A stretch of DNA of 64,000 bases from Linepithema humile (Eukaryota > Arthropoda > Insecta > Hymenoptera > Formicidae). Shown here one piece after another: positions 1 through 10,834 of the stretch. The stretch spans positions 10,168,001 to 10,232,000 of the forward strand of contig NC_090130.1 in assembly GCF_040581485.1 (NCBI RefSeq), given 5' to 3'. The notes beneath the pieces are model-generated. The model was given only the letters and a program-made list of their open reading frames with translations, searched no databases and was not told the origin of the DNA. Every line of letters starts with the position of its first letter. The first letter of the stretch is position 1. The position numbers and the translations under genes are program-made.

Positions 1-1706
1 TCTCCCGGTACGCGTGAAAATATCGCGTAAGAGTGAATTTCGCGAAACGCGTTTTCCAATCGCGTGTAAACCTCCCCTCCTCCCTCGGGAAACGGAAGTA
101 TACGGAATCTAGCTTCTCTACCCTCTATCCCGAAATTTCTAAATCTACGCGTGTTTTCCGATACTAATTCTATATAATTAAAATTATCGCCGACCTGATT
201 ATTATTCCTTTCCGCCGCCGATGCTGCATCGATATCCTCCGCACGCCTCGTTTCCTCCTCCTCCGTTCTTTCCTCTTCCTGCGGCGCTCTTTCGTCGGTT
301 TCGCCAGTCGATTCCACGCCCGACCGAGTTTCCTCCGACTCTTCTTCTTCTCTACCGTCATCTGTTTGAACTGCAAAAGTCAAAATTAAAAAATTAGCGA
401 ATTAATTAAAAATTTGATAAAATATTATATTTTATATCTTCATGCTCGAATTTTATTTGCAATAAAAATCGAAAAAGTGTTAAATCAGCTCACCTCTAGA
501 TTTTCTTCTTTTTTATTTTACACCCTCGTTTGATAATTGTAATCGGGAGAGTAAGAAATCACAGGGGGACTGTATCCTGTGAAAATTTTAATGTTTAATT
601 TTAATGTTTAAAAAATAAAATTCGAGCATAAAAGCAACTGTAAAAATTTGCAATCTTTCTTACTTCTGTCACCCATTCCCCATCCGTCGTGGCTTTGTTC
701 ATCCTCTCCTTCATAATTCCTCTCCTGTAATTCCTCTTCCTGCTCTTCCTCCTCCTGCTCTTCTTCTTCGTCTTCCTGCTCTTCCTCTTCCTCCTCCTCC
801 TCCTGCTCTTCCTCCTGCTCTTCCTCTTCGTCGTCAGCCTCGGGTAATATTACACTCTGTTGACGGTCGTTATCTAAAAATTTACGTTATTAATTTTTCA
901 AATTTTTTAGTTATTTTATGCTTCTGCTAAGATAACTTTTTTTATCACTTACTGTACAAAGGACTGAATATTTCCTCCTCATCGAACGAGCTCACTTCGC
1001 GAGGAGCCGACTGACTCGTCGATTCGTTGCTCACAAGATCGACAAGCTCCGGCGTAAGAATAATTCGCGCGCGAGCTAAAACATTAAATTTTTTGAAAAA
1101 TTTCCTAATATTAAATCAATGCTGTTATTTCATATAAATTACTTTTACGAAGGTCTATTACTTACACGAAGGTCCAGCCTCAGGCGAGGTATCGTCTCGT
1201 CGTCGTCTTACCCCGCGGCGTTGAGTAGCTCGCTCTTCGACATAATTTTGACGCTCGCTACGCACCACACCCTCCACCACCATGACTTTTTTCGGCTCGT
1301 GACATTGTAGCGTTCCTAAAAAATAATGATTTTAATTTTTTTAAATTTTGTTTTAAATATTCATAATAAAAAATAGAAACTTACCATTTTTTACCGCACC
1401 ACGATAGTAATTCAGCAGGCCGGCGATATAGCCTCCCGCATCCTCTTCTTCGTTGTCGTTAAACACACGTCTCATCTCGATTATTTCGCCGGCAATAATC
1501 AAAAGCTGGAGGTAAATCGAGAAATGCCCCAAACGGAATAAAACCGCGAGCACCGCGGTAGGGCACGCACCCGCAAACTTTGCGAATACGACATAATTAT
1601 TATCGTCGTTGTCGGATAACGACGATAAATAATTATCGATGCAGAGCCCGTTTAAACTACGCGTCAATCGCAAACACGATTCGATAATTTCCCGCAAACT
1701 AGACAT
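1..1706 (-). CDS. Unrecognised multi-exon gene, partial (runs off left edge)
   Basis: Minus-strand gene starting at ATG 1706. Exons inferred from GT-AG signals and preserved phase: 1706-1385, 1315-1166, 1075-953, 873-664 and 370 to the window edge. All stay open when joined. The first ~107 residues are mostly hydrophobic/helical (MSSLREIIESCLRL start). A basic stretch follows (RRGVRRRRDDTSPEAGPS), then an acidic Glu/Gln-rich linker encoded by GAG/GAA repeats. The last exon ends in a folded-looking segment (NFNYIELVSENTRRFRNFG, then an FREIHSYAIF motif) cut by the edge. A 59-nt alternative exon, 576-518, ends in TAA and would give a complete 287-aa product. The last segment faintly resembles the amino-terminal part of polymerase-type ORFs of Polinton- or virus-derived elements, but this is a weak impression. 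No function is assigned. Confidence 0.55.
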
Positions 1707-1879
1707 TTTTAATTCAACGTGGCTTCGATACGCGGTGAAATCACACGAAGACGGAAATACAGATCGCTATGATCCCGAATGCGCGAGAAAATGTGAAACT
1801 GTGCGATTTTTTAGCGTCTTCCCGTTTTATACCAGTTTTCCCCACCTTGAGAAAATTTAGGGAAAAAAGCATTGTTTGT

Positions 1880-2526
1880 TTTCAAATATTTTTATTACAC
1901 TTCCTTTGAAACCGGACAACGGTCCAGGTCCTTTCGTCGTACAACGTTTCGCACGTGCTTTTCACGATAATCCTATTATTCAACGAACGGTACTTCAAGA
2001 TAGGAGAGCGAGGCGCCTCGGAAAAAATAAAAATAACAAATAATCGAATCGGGATAAGAATAATCCTATAGTATTGAACACGTAGTAAAAATTCCGACGA
2101 CGCTTAACTTGTTAAGAAATACTGCGCAACGGGTGGAAATTCTGTTGTTTGAATAAGAATAATCCTCTATATAACAATCGCGTAGTAAAAACCACAATAG
2201 AGTGCAAAAATTTTTCCGTTGTAAAATCATGAAAATTTATTCCGTAACATGTCGTGACATGAAAATCGAAACTTTCTTTTATCTAGTAGAATTTTCGTGG
2301 GAATTCGGAAAAGTAATATTTGTCAATGCTTCGCCTTTGCGACCAATCATAGTGCTTAAAAGTTTATGTGTTCAAATTTCCCCCACCGTTTTTCCGATTT
2401 TCTATTACGCGGAAAATTGTAACATTTTTCTCATTCGTCTCCTAGCATTCGAACCTGCAAGATCAACAGCGAACAAGTTTCAGTTTTCGTGTTTTCGTTT
2501 TGCGTCTGCGTATAAAAATCAGTGTC
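1880..2526. promoter_or_regulatory. Divergent intergenic region with a direct repeat
   Basis: This interval separates the minus-strand gene starting at 1706 from the plus-strand gene starting at 2527, so it probably holds both promoters. A direct repeat is visible: ATAAGAATAATCCT followed by CGTAGTAAAAA near 2054-2095 and again near 2153-2190. The second copy contains a TATATAA string. No further elements are supported. Confidence 0.35.
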
Positions 2527-3357
2527 ATGGATAAACGCCGGGAAATTGTGAAATCCGAAAAACCGACAAAGTGCAGCGACACTTCCGAAGCAAGATGCGA
2601 CATCACCGAAAAAATTGTGCAGAATTGCATGCTATTATCTACAACATATGGATTGAATTTTTCTTATACGAAGAAAATTCATGTTGGGCTGCAAACTTCA
2701 ATCAACAGCGACGAGTTTGATTTTCAACCTTTCGTTAAATTTTCATCCAAGGGAGCCGATGGTATTTGCTTCAACATGGCGGAATGGCAAAAATTTCAAG
2801 AAAATATGAAGCAAATGTCGGATTACTTAAATGGAAATAGTATTACGGCAAACTCGATTATTATCAACAAGATAATTATAAATTTCACCACTGCTTATGG
2901 AGCAAGAGCTTTGTTATTGACATATCGAGAAAACGGACAAGAAGTTCAACCTTTGGAAAATACCACGACTAAAGAAGAAATTCATGCTCCAAAGAAACGC
3001 CGGACTTATTCGCTCGCTATAGCAATGCAGAGAGCTAGTTTTCTGGGACTAGAAAATATACTCGAATGTGTAAACGCTAATTTGAATCGACTGAATATAA
3101 TCACCACTAGTGCCAATGATTGCGCTAAATATCTTATTAATGAAATACAAATAAGACTACCTATCGTGGGTTATATCGAAAACGATATTATAAAACTCGC
3201 GTTCAAATCTAATTGTCGCGAAATACAAACTAATGTACGTACGCAACTAAAAGATTTAACATTTCTCGACGATCAATTTGAAATTGTATTTTTAGAATTA
3301 ATTGCTCTTTACTTCGATCAAATTGTACATATAATTAGATTTCAACGAAAATTGTAA
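2527..3357 (+). CDS. Hypothetical 276-aa protein, possible PC4-like DNA-binding region
   Basis: Single open frame from ATG 2527 (MDKRREIVKSEKPTKCSD) to TAA at 3357, with an AATAAA signal near 3475. An ATG at 2500 is in frame, but 2527 fits better with the start of the hydrophilic protein. Residues ~70-105 read FVKFSSKGADGICFNMAEWQ followed by an amphipathic helix. That pattern (beta strands, KGI-like turn, W followed by a helix) resembles the PC4/p15 single-stranded DNA-binding fold. It is an impression from pattern, not a search result. A basic KKRR patch lies near residue 160, and the carboxyl half is helical. It is divergent to the gene at 1-1706 and intronless, which may indicate that both belong to one mobile or virus-derived unit. 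Confidence 0.5.
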   Translation: MDKRREIVKSEKPTKCSDTSEARCDITEKIVQNCMLLSTTYGLNFSYTKKIHVGLQTSINSDEFDFQPFVKFSSKGADGICFNMAEWQKFQENMKQMSDYLNGNSITANSIIINKIIINFTTAYGARALLLTYRENGQEVQPLENTTTKEEIHAPKKRRTYSLAIAMQRASFLGLENILECVNANLNRLNIITTSANDCAKYLINEIQIRLPIVGYIENDIIKLAFKSNCREIQTNVRTQLKDLTFLDDQFEIVFLELIALYFDQIVHIIRFQRKL

Positions 3358-3850
3358 TTCATACATTAATGTATACTTTTATCATTTATAATTAAATTTG
3401 ATTCTATTGAAAATCATAAAATGTATAAACTTTATTTTGTCAGTTCAATTATGTATTCTTAAGAAAAAATTCCAAATAAACGATTTTGTATTCCATTTCT
3501 CGTGTTTGTTTCCTTCCTCTTTTCGCATGTTCCTGCACTCGACAATCCTTACAGCGCGCTCAATCCGCGGGGTGGCTCATTCCGTTCACGAGATATCGCT
3601 GCCACCTTAACCAGCATGCCGAATATCAGACTAAAAGTCGTCCGATCATTCGTCGCTGCGTTCTTTTGTTCGCTATACCGGCGCACGCTCTATACCGTTT
3701 GCACCCCCTTAGCCGTCATCTCGTCGAATATCGGTTTAGCAGAATCCACCGTTTGACTCCGTCGTTCTTTTGTTCTCCCATACTTGCCCGCTCACAGGTC
3801 GTAGTTCTATCATCCCCCGCTCGACACCTTGGCGATGTTTGTTTACATTT
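3358..3850. other. Intergenic, no gene recognised
   Basis: This stretch holds the likely polyadenylation region of the upstream gene (AATAAA near 3475), then moderately GC-rich unique sequence. Short ORFs occur in all three plus frames, but none has a recognisable motif. I see nothing I can name. Confidence 0.4.
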
Positions 3851-4312
3851 CCCATACCTGCCAGAGAGTCCGGGGTACCTCATATAGACGCGGCCCCACC
3901 ATAAATACGCTCCTTCATGAGGCGACTGTGTGACGTCGTTTGTTTTGATGCCCCATACCTGCCAGAGAGTACGGGGTACCTCATGTAGACGCGGCCCCAC
4001 CATAAATACGACCCTTCACGAGGCGACTGTGTGACGTCGTTTGTTTTGACGTCCCATACCTGCCAGAGAGTCCGGGGTACCTCATGTAGACGCGGCTCCA
4101 CCATAAATACGTCCCTTCCCTTCACGGACTAGAGGCGACTGTGTGACGTCGTTTGTTTTGATGCCCCATACCTGCCTGAGAGTCCGGGGTACCTCATGTA
4201 GACGCGGCTCCACCATAAATACGTCCCTTCCCTTCACGGACTAGAGGCGACTGTGTGACGTCGTTTGTTTTGATGCCCCATACCTGCCAGGTCCCATACC
4301 TGCCAGGCCCCA
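3851..4312. repeat. Tandem repeat, ~100-112 bp unit, about four copies plus a partial
   Basis: Each unit begins CCCATACCTGCCAGAGAGTC and runs through a conserved GGGGTACCTCATGTAGACGC block, a CCATAAATACG block and GGCGACTGTGTGACGTCGTT. Units start near 3852, 3952, 4053 and 4165, with a truncated copy near 4275. Two units carry an extra ~11 bp (CCCTTCACGGACTAG region). Minus-strand ORFs through the array are translations of the repeat. Confidence 0.85.
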
Positions 4313-4313
4313 T

Positions 4314-4595
4314 AGCTATAAATACGACCCTACGACTTATTTCATTTGATCTATAGGTAGCCATGCGGACTAGGACCAGGACTAGAAACCCAGCGATCCA
4401 GGTTCGAACCCGGTTTGGATTTTCTCAATTCGGAAAAAAATAAAAAGTTTACGTCATCCCGCGCCTGCCATAAATACGACCCTACGACTTATTTCATTAG
4501 ATCTATAGGTAGCCCAGCAGACTAGGACCAGGACTAGAAATCCAGCGATCCAGGTTCGAACCCCGTTTGGATTTTCTCAATTCGGAAAAATAAAA
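4314..4595 (+). repeat. Two tRNA-like (SINE-type) repeat copies in tandem
   Basis: Two ~135-bp copies (4314-4448 and 4463-4595) share TATAAATACGACCCTACGAC, then GGTAGCC, AGACTAGGACCAGGACTAG and GGTTCGAACC. The second copy has TAGCCCAGCAG at ~4511, which fits the Pol III A-box consensus TRGYNNARNNG, and GGTTCGAACCC at ~4552, which fits the B box. The cloverleaf does not pair well, so this is not called a functional tRNA gene. The shared TATAAATACGACCC block links these copies to the preceding tandem array. Three CCGCCATCTT repeats follow at ~4605-4650. Confidence 0.6.
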
Positions 4596-4981
4596 ATTTC
4601 CGCCATCTTGTCAACATCCGCCATCTTGTTTACCCGTAGCCGCCATCTTTTTTTTCCCATCCCGTCAGAGAGGAGTGGGGGAATGTTTTGGCGCCAGACC
4701 CACCGCGGGGGGCCTAGACGGGGTAGGTGGTGGGGGTTTGTTGTGACGGCCCATACCTGCCAACATACTACTGAGGCTGGTGATGGGCCTCCTCCGCCTG
4801 TACCTTTCTGATAATTTCTCAATTTTGATGCTTTGGACTTTACATCTAAACGCCAATCTCTCCATGACTACAAAATAAAAAGAAATATTGTTTAGATATT
4901 TTTTACAACAAATTTTTAAACTATTTCTTTTTTATCTTAGAAGAGATAAAAACTTCAAATTATATTTAGCATAATATATAC

Positions 4982-5166
4982 CTTCATCCACTTCTCTGTT
5001 GATTTTGTGGCTCCATAGCCACAACAATTTAATTCATTTGCTAGCTGTTCCCATAAATGCGCTGTTTGTTTTCGCGCCTCAGGACCTTGAATTCTATTTT
5101 GAGCAAAATCAGGATGTTCTTCCATAAATTGAATCATTATTTGGCGTTGCTCCAGAGTAGTTTTTT
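4982..5166 (-). pseudogene. Myb/SANT-like (zeste-type) DNA-binding exon fragment
   Basis: The minus frame reads LEQRQIMIQFMEEHPDFAQN, then a GPEARKQTAHLWEQLANELN helix and STEKWMKV, ending at a GTATAT donor. Tryptophan and hydrophobic spacing match the Myb/SANT-like domain of zeste-type proteins and of the accessory protein of PIF/Harbinger transposons. No second exon is found and a foldback element starts 20 bp upstream, so it is treated as an isolated fragment. It could be the first exon of a gene whose remainder is outside the window. Confidence 0.5.
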
Positions 5167-5184
5167 TTCTTCCCTATATATATA

Positions 5185-6055
5185 AGGGTGTTCTATTTTA
5201 AAAACCCCACGTGAATAACTTTGTAGAAATTGGTTTTAGCAAAAAATGTTTCAGACAAAAGTTGTTGGGTTTGGAAAGGGACATCCGATGATGACATTGG
5301 TTTAACCTAGGGTGTACATACCAACGTCATATAAAGGTCAACTTTGTTTTTTTAAATGGAACACCCTATTTTTGATTCCAAAATCTAATAGCTGGTGTCA
5401 AAAGTTTTTCAAAACACTATAATAAAGTTATTTCATTAAGTACTTTTCGAGTTATGAGGCTTGTAAATTACAGTATTTTGACATAAAATACAAAATATCT
5501 TGTAAAACATTCAATTTTCGGGAATCTTACCTTAATACTTTTATACATAAAATAATGAGACGAATCAATTGATATAAAGAAAACACATAGTTGCTTTCAA
5601 GAAAAAATATGTAATTTGCAACATGCAACTGCATACTTTTTATTAAAACCAATGTGTTTTTTTTATACCAATTCATTTGTCTCATTATTTTGTGCATAAA
5701 AGTATTAAGGTAACATTCTCAAAAATTAAATGTTTTACAAGATATTTTATATTTTATGTCAAAATACTGTAATTTACAAGTCTCATAACTCGAAAAGTAC
5801 TTAATGAAAAATAACTTTATTATAGCGTTTTGAAAAGCTCTTGACACCAGCTTAGAGATTTTGGAATCAAAAATAGGGTGTTTTATTTAAAAAAACGAAG
5901 TTGACCTTTATATGACCTTGGCATGTACACCCTAGGTTAAACCAATGTCATCATCGGATGTCCGCCTCCAAACCCAACAACTTTTGTCTGAAACATTTTT
6001 GCTAAAACCAATTTCTACTAAGTTGTTCACGTGAAGTTTTTAAAATGGGACACCC
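5185..6055. mobile_element. Foldback (TIR-only) element, ~870 bp
   Basis: The two halves are inverted copies meeting near 5620. The left arm begins GGGTGTTCTATTTTAAAAAC, and the right arm ends with its near-complement (GTTTTTAAAATGGGACACCC, followed by TG). Inner matches include TTGTCTGAAACATTTTTGCT and the CATCATCGGATGTCC block. There is no coding capacity. A non-autonomous terminal-inverted-repeat element is the simplest reading. Arms are diverged, so it is not recent. Confidence 0.8.
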
Positions 6056-8369
6056 TGTATTTATTGCTTTATATACACAATTTTTTAAAAATATATGTAT
6101 ATTCTTAAAAGAGAAATAGAAAAGAAATATACATATATGTACATAAACTTTATATAGATATATGTATATAGATTTTAAAATCTATATGTATATTTCTTTT
6201 CCTATATTTCTCTTTTAACAATATATATTTTAAGAAAAATGTGTATATAAAGCTGTATTTCATAATTTTAATTCAGCAGATAATATTTCATCTTTTATTC
6301 AAGATTTATATTTCATATTATAATGTTAATAATTTTGTTAATAATAATTATATTAATATAACATCATCTGCAGACCTAAATATAAAAATATTTTTAATAT
6401 TAAATTAATATATGCTACTTACGTTATCTGTCATTTTGCTGGTTAGTGATGTTTCTATTTAGATATTTTATCACTAGTTACTTTTCTTATACTGTAATTG
6501 GTCGATACCGCTAATTCCACTCGTTCCTCTCGTTCCGCTTTTTACTCACCAGAACGTGTGAAAAGCTAATTCCACACGAAATCCATAATAGCGCAAACGC
6601 ATGAGCGGAATTGCTGTCGGAAACTCGCCAGTCGGAATCTCGCGTTTCCGATCGGAATTGTAAAAAGTTCCATAATAGGTGCCCAGAACAGAAAGTGTAC
6701 TTTGTGCACATGGTGGAATCTGCAGGTAAGTAAGCAGATAAGAATATTTCACAACTGTAAAACTAATAATATATTTGTCTGTCTAAGCGCTGTCACAAGT
6801 ATCTCTGCCCTTACTGGTTTTGCCAGAGCAGTGTCATCATCAGTGTCATCAGTGTCATCAGTGTCATCAATGGCTATTATTTTTTTTTGATATGCCAAAT
6901 CTAAGCGCTGTCACAAATATCTTAGCCCTTGCTGGTTTTGCGAGAGTACGCCAAATTTTCAATCAAGATCTTATCTAGCTAGCTGGAGATTAATTGCAAA
7001 TAACGTGCTATATATGGTGCTTTACATCTGACGTGGACTAATAATAATGCGAAGGAACGTGAATTTAAGCGACAATATGTTGCGCATGCAATAATAAATA
7101 AACAATGGTGCTTTACATCTGACGTGGATTAATAATAATGCGAAGGAACGTGAATTTAAGCGACAATATGTTGCGCATGCAATAATAAATAAACAATATA
7201 AATATAAACAAGCTACGATAAATTTTGTAGATCTGCAAATAGCAGTCATCATCAAGTACAACAGTAAGTTATATAATATATAAAATATATATATATAATT
7301 TTTATGTAGAATATACTAAAATAATATTTCTTATGATTATGTAGAGAGTTCTCCAGCACATTTGCGCGTCTTTGTCATCATTTAGTGGATGAAGCAACAT
7401 CTGAAATGGACACTGAACTTAAAATATTTATATCTGACGTGGACTAATAATAATAATGCGAAGGTTTAAGCGACAATATGTTGCGCATGCAATAATAAAT
7501 AATGGTGCTTTACATCTGACGTGGACTATTAATAATAAGCGACAATATGTTGCACATGCAATAATAAATAAACAATATAAATATAAACAAGCTACGATAA
7601 ATTTTGTAGATCTGCAAATAAGTTATAATTTAATAAACGAAGTTGAAACATTCAACGCAGCTTATATAAAACCTCTAAATTATTATTTTAAGTAAACAAT
7701 GTAATAACAGATATAAATAATTTTATTAAGTAAACAATGTAATAACAGATATAAATAAATCATATCATATAGTAATAAGAACCTTGTGTACATAGAAAAT
7801 TTATTAAATAGATTCTTTGTGATAAAGTTGTTGTTAGCTCTTTCCATGCTTTTTCCACTTGTTCCAGTGTATTTTTATATTATATATATTATGAGTCCAC
7901 AAAGTGCATATGACAGCATTAGCTTCTTTATCCGTTCTGTATTACTTGGTTGTATTTCAATTCGCGACTTAGCTGCTTTCTCAGATAATTGATTTCTATT
8001 CATTACACGTTTTATTTATATATTCATATAGTTATATATTTATTCATCACGTCACGAAACGAGAGGTCATACAGGTGGCTGGTGCCCCACTCTTGTATCA
8101 ATAAATGTTTTCTCAGAATTACTTATTCTCTGTAAATGGAAATGGAAATAATATATACGGGTTTTCCTACTCTTCTCAGAAACTAATGTGATTTGAAGCG
8201 AGTTCTGCGTGATAATAATAATAAGTAACAGGATACAGATATAAATAAATCATGTCATATAATCGTATATATAATAATAAGTTTATGAACAATTGCACAG
8301 GATACAGATATAAATAATATGATTTATTTATATCTGTATCCTGTGCAATTGTTATATAAGTAATATTTA

Positions 8370-8422
<53 letters not shown>

Positions 8423-8511
8423 TTATTTATGTCTATATCCTGTGCAATTGTCATATGAGTAGGAAAATAAACAAAAAGTGGTAATATATAAGTAATATTT
8501 ATTTATATATA
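6056..8511. other. AT-rich intergenic with repeats, no complete gene
   Basis: This stretch holds an AT-rich inverted tract (6060-6240), a GC-richer patch (6480-6740) containing a short ATG-led segment before a GTAAGT donor at ~6727, and a twice-repeated AAGCGCTGTCACAA block (6785, 6903). A TCAGTGTCA microrepeat lies at ~6838-6868. A tandem array (7014-7625) is listed separately. Near 8290-8350 a short palindrome built from ACAGGATACAGATATAAATA occurs. A (TA)n tract lies at ~8380-8412. No protein family is recognised. Confidence 0.5.
7014..7625 (+). repeat. ~95-bp tandem repeat open in one frame
   Basis: Copies of TTTACATCTGACGTGGACTA ... GCGACAATATGTTGCGCATG ... AATAATAAATAAACAAT start near 7018, 7111, 7430 and 7508. 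Several copies read in the same frame, giving peptides such as FKRQYVAHAIIN twice in one 79-aa ORF (7456-7695). An unrelated AT-rich insertion separates the two pairs. Whether the frame is coding cannot be decided from this window. Confidence 0.6.
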
Positions 8512-8631
8512 TATATTTTTATTTATACATAGACATTGGTATTGTATATTTATATAAGTTTATATATATTATATATAACTAATATTTCAAGACATTTCAA
8601 GACGGTATATATAAGAAGTAATTAAGTAATA

Positions 8632-9487
8632 TTAGAAATAAAAGTGAATGTGGCCGCGAATTCGCCCGCGACTTCCACCGCGATCTCCTCGACGACCGCG
8701 ACCTCCTCCTCTTCCTCTGCTCCATCGTGGTGCTGTAATAGAACAAAACAAATGAAATAATTTATTTTCAAGGATAAAATAAAATTAAAATTAATAAAAT
8801 ATATATAAAATAAAATAAATAAAATAAAATAACTTACGTAGCACTGGTACGTACTCTTGTCCCTCCTGCTGCCACTGCTGCTACTGCTGCCATTGTTGTT
8901 GCTGTTGCTGCTGTTGCTGCCAATTTTTTATCTCTAAAAAAAAATTTAAATATTAAATTTATATTTATTTTAAGAGCGGATATAATTTTTACCTTTTATA
9001 ATATGTGGCGGAAGATATGAATATGATGATGCTGGTGGCGGCGGCGGCTGCGACTGTGGCTGCAACGCTGACAGCAGTGGCCCCGGTGGCAACGATGACG
9101 GCGGTGGTCCCGGTGGCAACGATGACGACGGTGGCCCCGGTGGCAATGATGACAGCGGTGGCCCCAGTGACAACGATGACGGCGGTGGTCCCGGTGACAA
9201 CGATGACGGCGGTGGTCCCGGTGGCAATGGTGGCGGTGGCGGTGGCCCCGGCAACGTGTCACAAGATGGATTGACCATTACTTTTATTGCTCGCAATTCT
9301 TCCTTCAATGCAGCGATTTCAGCAGTAGTCGCTGCATTGAAGGAAGAATTTTCTTTCTCTGCTTCATTAATTTCTGTAAAAAAAAAATATTTTATATTTT
9401 TCTATTATCTTATTACATTACATAATATAATTTTGTCTTGTACTTACTTTTTTTTCGCTCCCTGCGACTGTGTCTTTGCGACGCCAT
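8632..9487 (-). CDS. Low-complexity Pro/Gln/RGG protein, left-arm copy
   Basis: Four exons on minus, starting at ATG 9487. Exon 1 is short and basic, followed by a GTAAGT donor. Exon 2 encodes a Leu/Glu/Lys coiled-coil-like segment and ends with a Pro-Gly-Pro-Ser-Ser-Leu repeat. Exon 3 (from 8933) encodes IKNWQQQQQQQW-type sequence. Exon 4 encodes an RG/RGG-rich tail ending HIHFYF-like before TAA at 8632. The intron-2 donor after CATATTATAAAAG reads GTAAAA and is intact here. The RGG tail suggests nucleic-acid binding, by analogy with RGG proteins. No family is recognised. Confidence 0.55.
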
Positions 9488-9492
9488 TTTAG

Positions 9493-9960
9493 ACACGCCT
9501 CTAATGGTTTCCATTATTATCCATTTCCATTATAGTAGTGACAAGATGCAAATTTTAGGCTGCTAATGCTATTGGTGGTGGGGTTAATGTCCATTGTCGC
9601 TGCTCGGAAGTTCCAAGGAGACGATTGGTGTATTCAAGGGGTCGATTGTGTAGCATAAAATGAAGTAAAAATTACAAAAGTAAACAAATTTACTAAAATA
9701 TCCATGATCTTATTGGTCAATAACTAGTAAATTTGTTCACTTTTGTAATTTTTACTTTTTTATGATACACAATCGACCCCTTGAATACACCAATTGTCTC
9801 CTTGGAACTTCCGAGCAGCGACAAAAAACATGGACATTAACTCCACCACCAATAGCACGAGCGGCCTAAAATTTGCATCTTGTCACTACTATGGCTTAGT
9901 TTACATCGATTACTTCCTATAATGGAAATGGATAATAATGGAAACCATAAGAGACGTATC
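9493..9960. promoter_or_regulatory. Palindrome centre, probable bidirectional promoter
   Basis: This lies between the divergent start codons at 9487 and 9965. It is itself inverted-repeat sequence around ~9693-9728, with matching blocks such as GGAAACCAT and AAATTTGCATCTTGTCACTA on both sides. No coding sequence is present. No TATA box is obvious. Confidence 0.4.
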
Positions 9961-9964
9961 TAAA

Positions 9965-10834
9965 ATGGCGCCGCAAAAACACAGTCGCAGGGAGCGAAAA
10001 AGAAGTAAGTACAAGACAAAATTATATTATGTAATGTAATAAGATAATAGAAAAATATAAAATATTTTTTTTTTACAGAAATTAATGAAGCAGAGAAAGA
10101 AAATTCTTCCTTCAATGCAGCGACTACTGCTGAAATCGCTGCATTGAAGGAAGAATTGCGAGCAATAAAAGTAATGGTCAATCCATCTTGTGACACGTTG
10201 CCGGGGCCACTGCCACTGCCACCGTTGTCACCGGGGCCACCGCCACCATTGCCACCGGGACCACCGCCGTTATCGTTGTCACCGGGACCACCGCCGTCAT
10301 CGTTGTCACCGGGGCCACCGCTGTCATCATTGCCACCGGGGCCACCGTCGTCATCGTTGCCACCGGGACCACCGCCGTCATCGTTGCCACCGGGGCCACT
10401 GCTGTCAGCGTTGCAGCCACAGTCGCAGCCGCCGCCGCCACCAGCATCATCATATTCATATCTTCCGCCACATATTATAAAAGATAAAAATTATATCCGC
10501 TCTTAAAATAAATATAAATTTAATATTTAATTTTTTTTTAGAGATAAAAAATTGGCAGCAACAGCAACAACAATGGCAGCAGCGGCAGCAGTGGCAGCAG
10601 GAGGGACAAGAGTACGTACCAGTGCTACGTAAGTTATTTTATTTTATTTATTTTATTTTATATATATTTTATTAATTTTAATTTTATTTTATCCTCGAAA
10701 ATAAATTATTTCATTTGTTTTGTTCTATTACAGCACCACGATGGAGCAGAGGAAGAGGAGGAGGTCGCGGTCGTCGAGGAGGTCGCGGTGGAAGTCGCGG
10801 GCGAACTCGCGGCCACATTCACTTCCATTTCTAA
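9965..10834 (+). CDS. Low-complexity Pro/Gln/RGG protein, right-arm copy
   Basis: Mirror copy of the gene at 8632-9487. Exon 1 is 9965-10004 (MAPQKHSRRERKR), exon 2 starts at 10079 (INEAEKENSSFNAATTAEIA, then ALKEELRAIKVMV), exon 3 starts near 10542, and exon 4 ends at TAA 10834 after GRGGGRGRRGGRGG and GHIHFHF. The proline-rich block is eight residues longer than in the left copy. At the end of exon 2 the expected donor reads ATAAAA instead of GTAAAA, so the second intron may not be removed; the frame would then stop at 10506 after KDKNYIRS. Both genes diverge from a shared central spacer that must hold both promoters. Confidence 0.55.

Noticed and set aside
3486..4125. Overlapping ORFs on both strands
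   Set aside because: Those after 3850 follow the ~105-bp tandem repeat; the others have no motif.
9005..9274. Ala/Val/Thr-rich and His/Arg-rich ORFs across the proline repeat (both arms)
   Set aside because: Alternative-frame readings of the Pro-Gly coding repeat; only the spliced frame with a coiled coil and RGG tail is supported.
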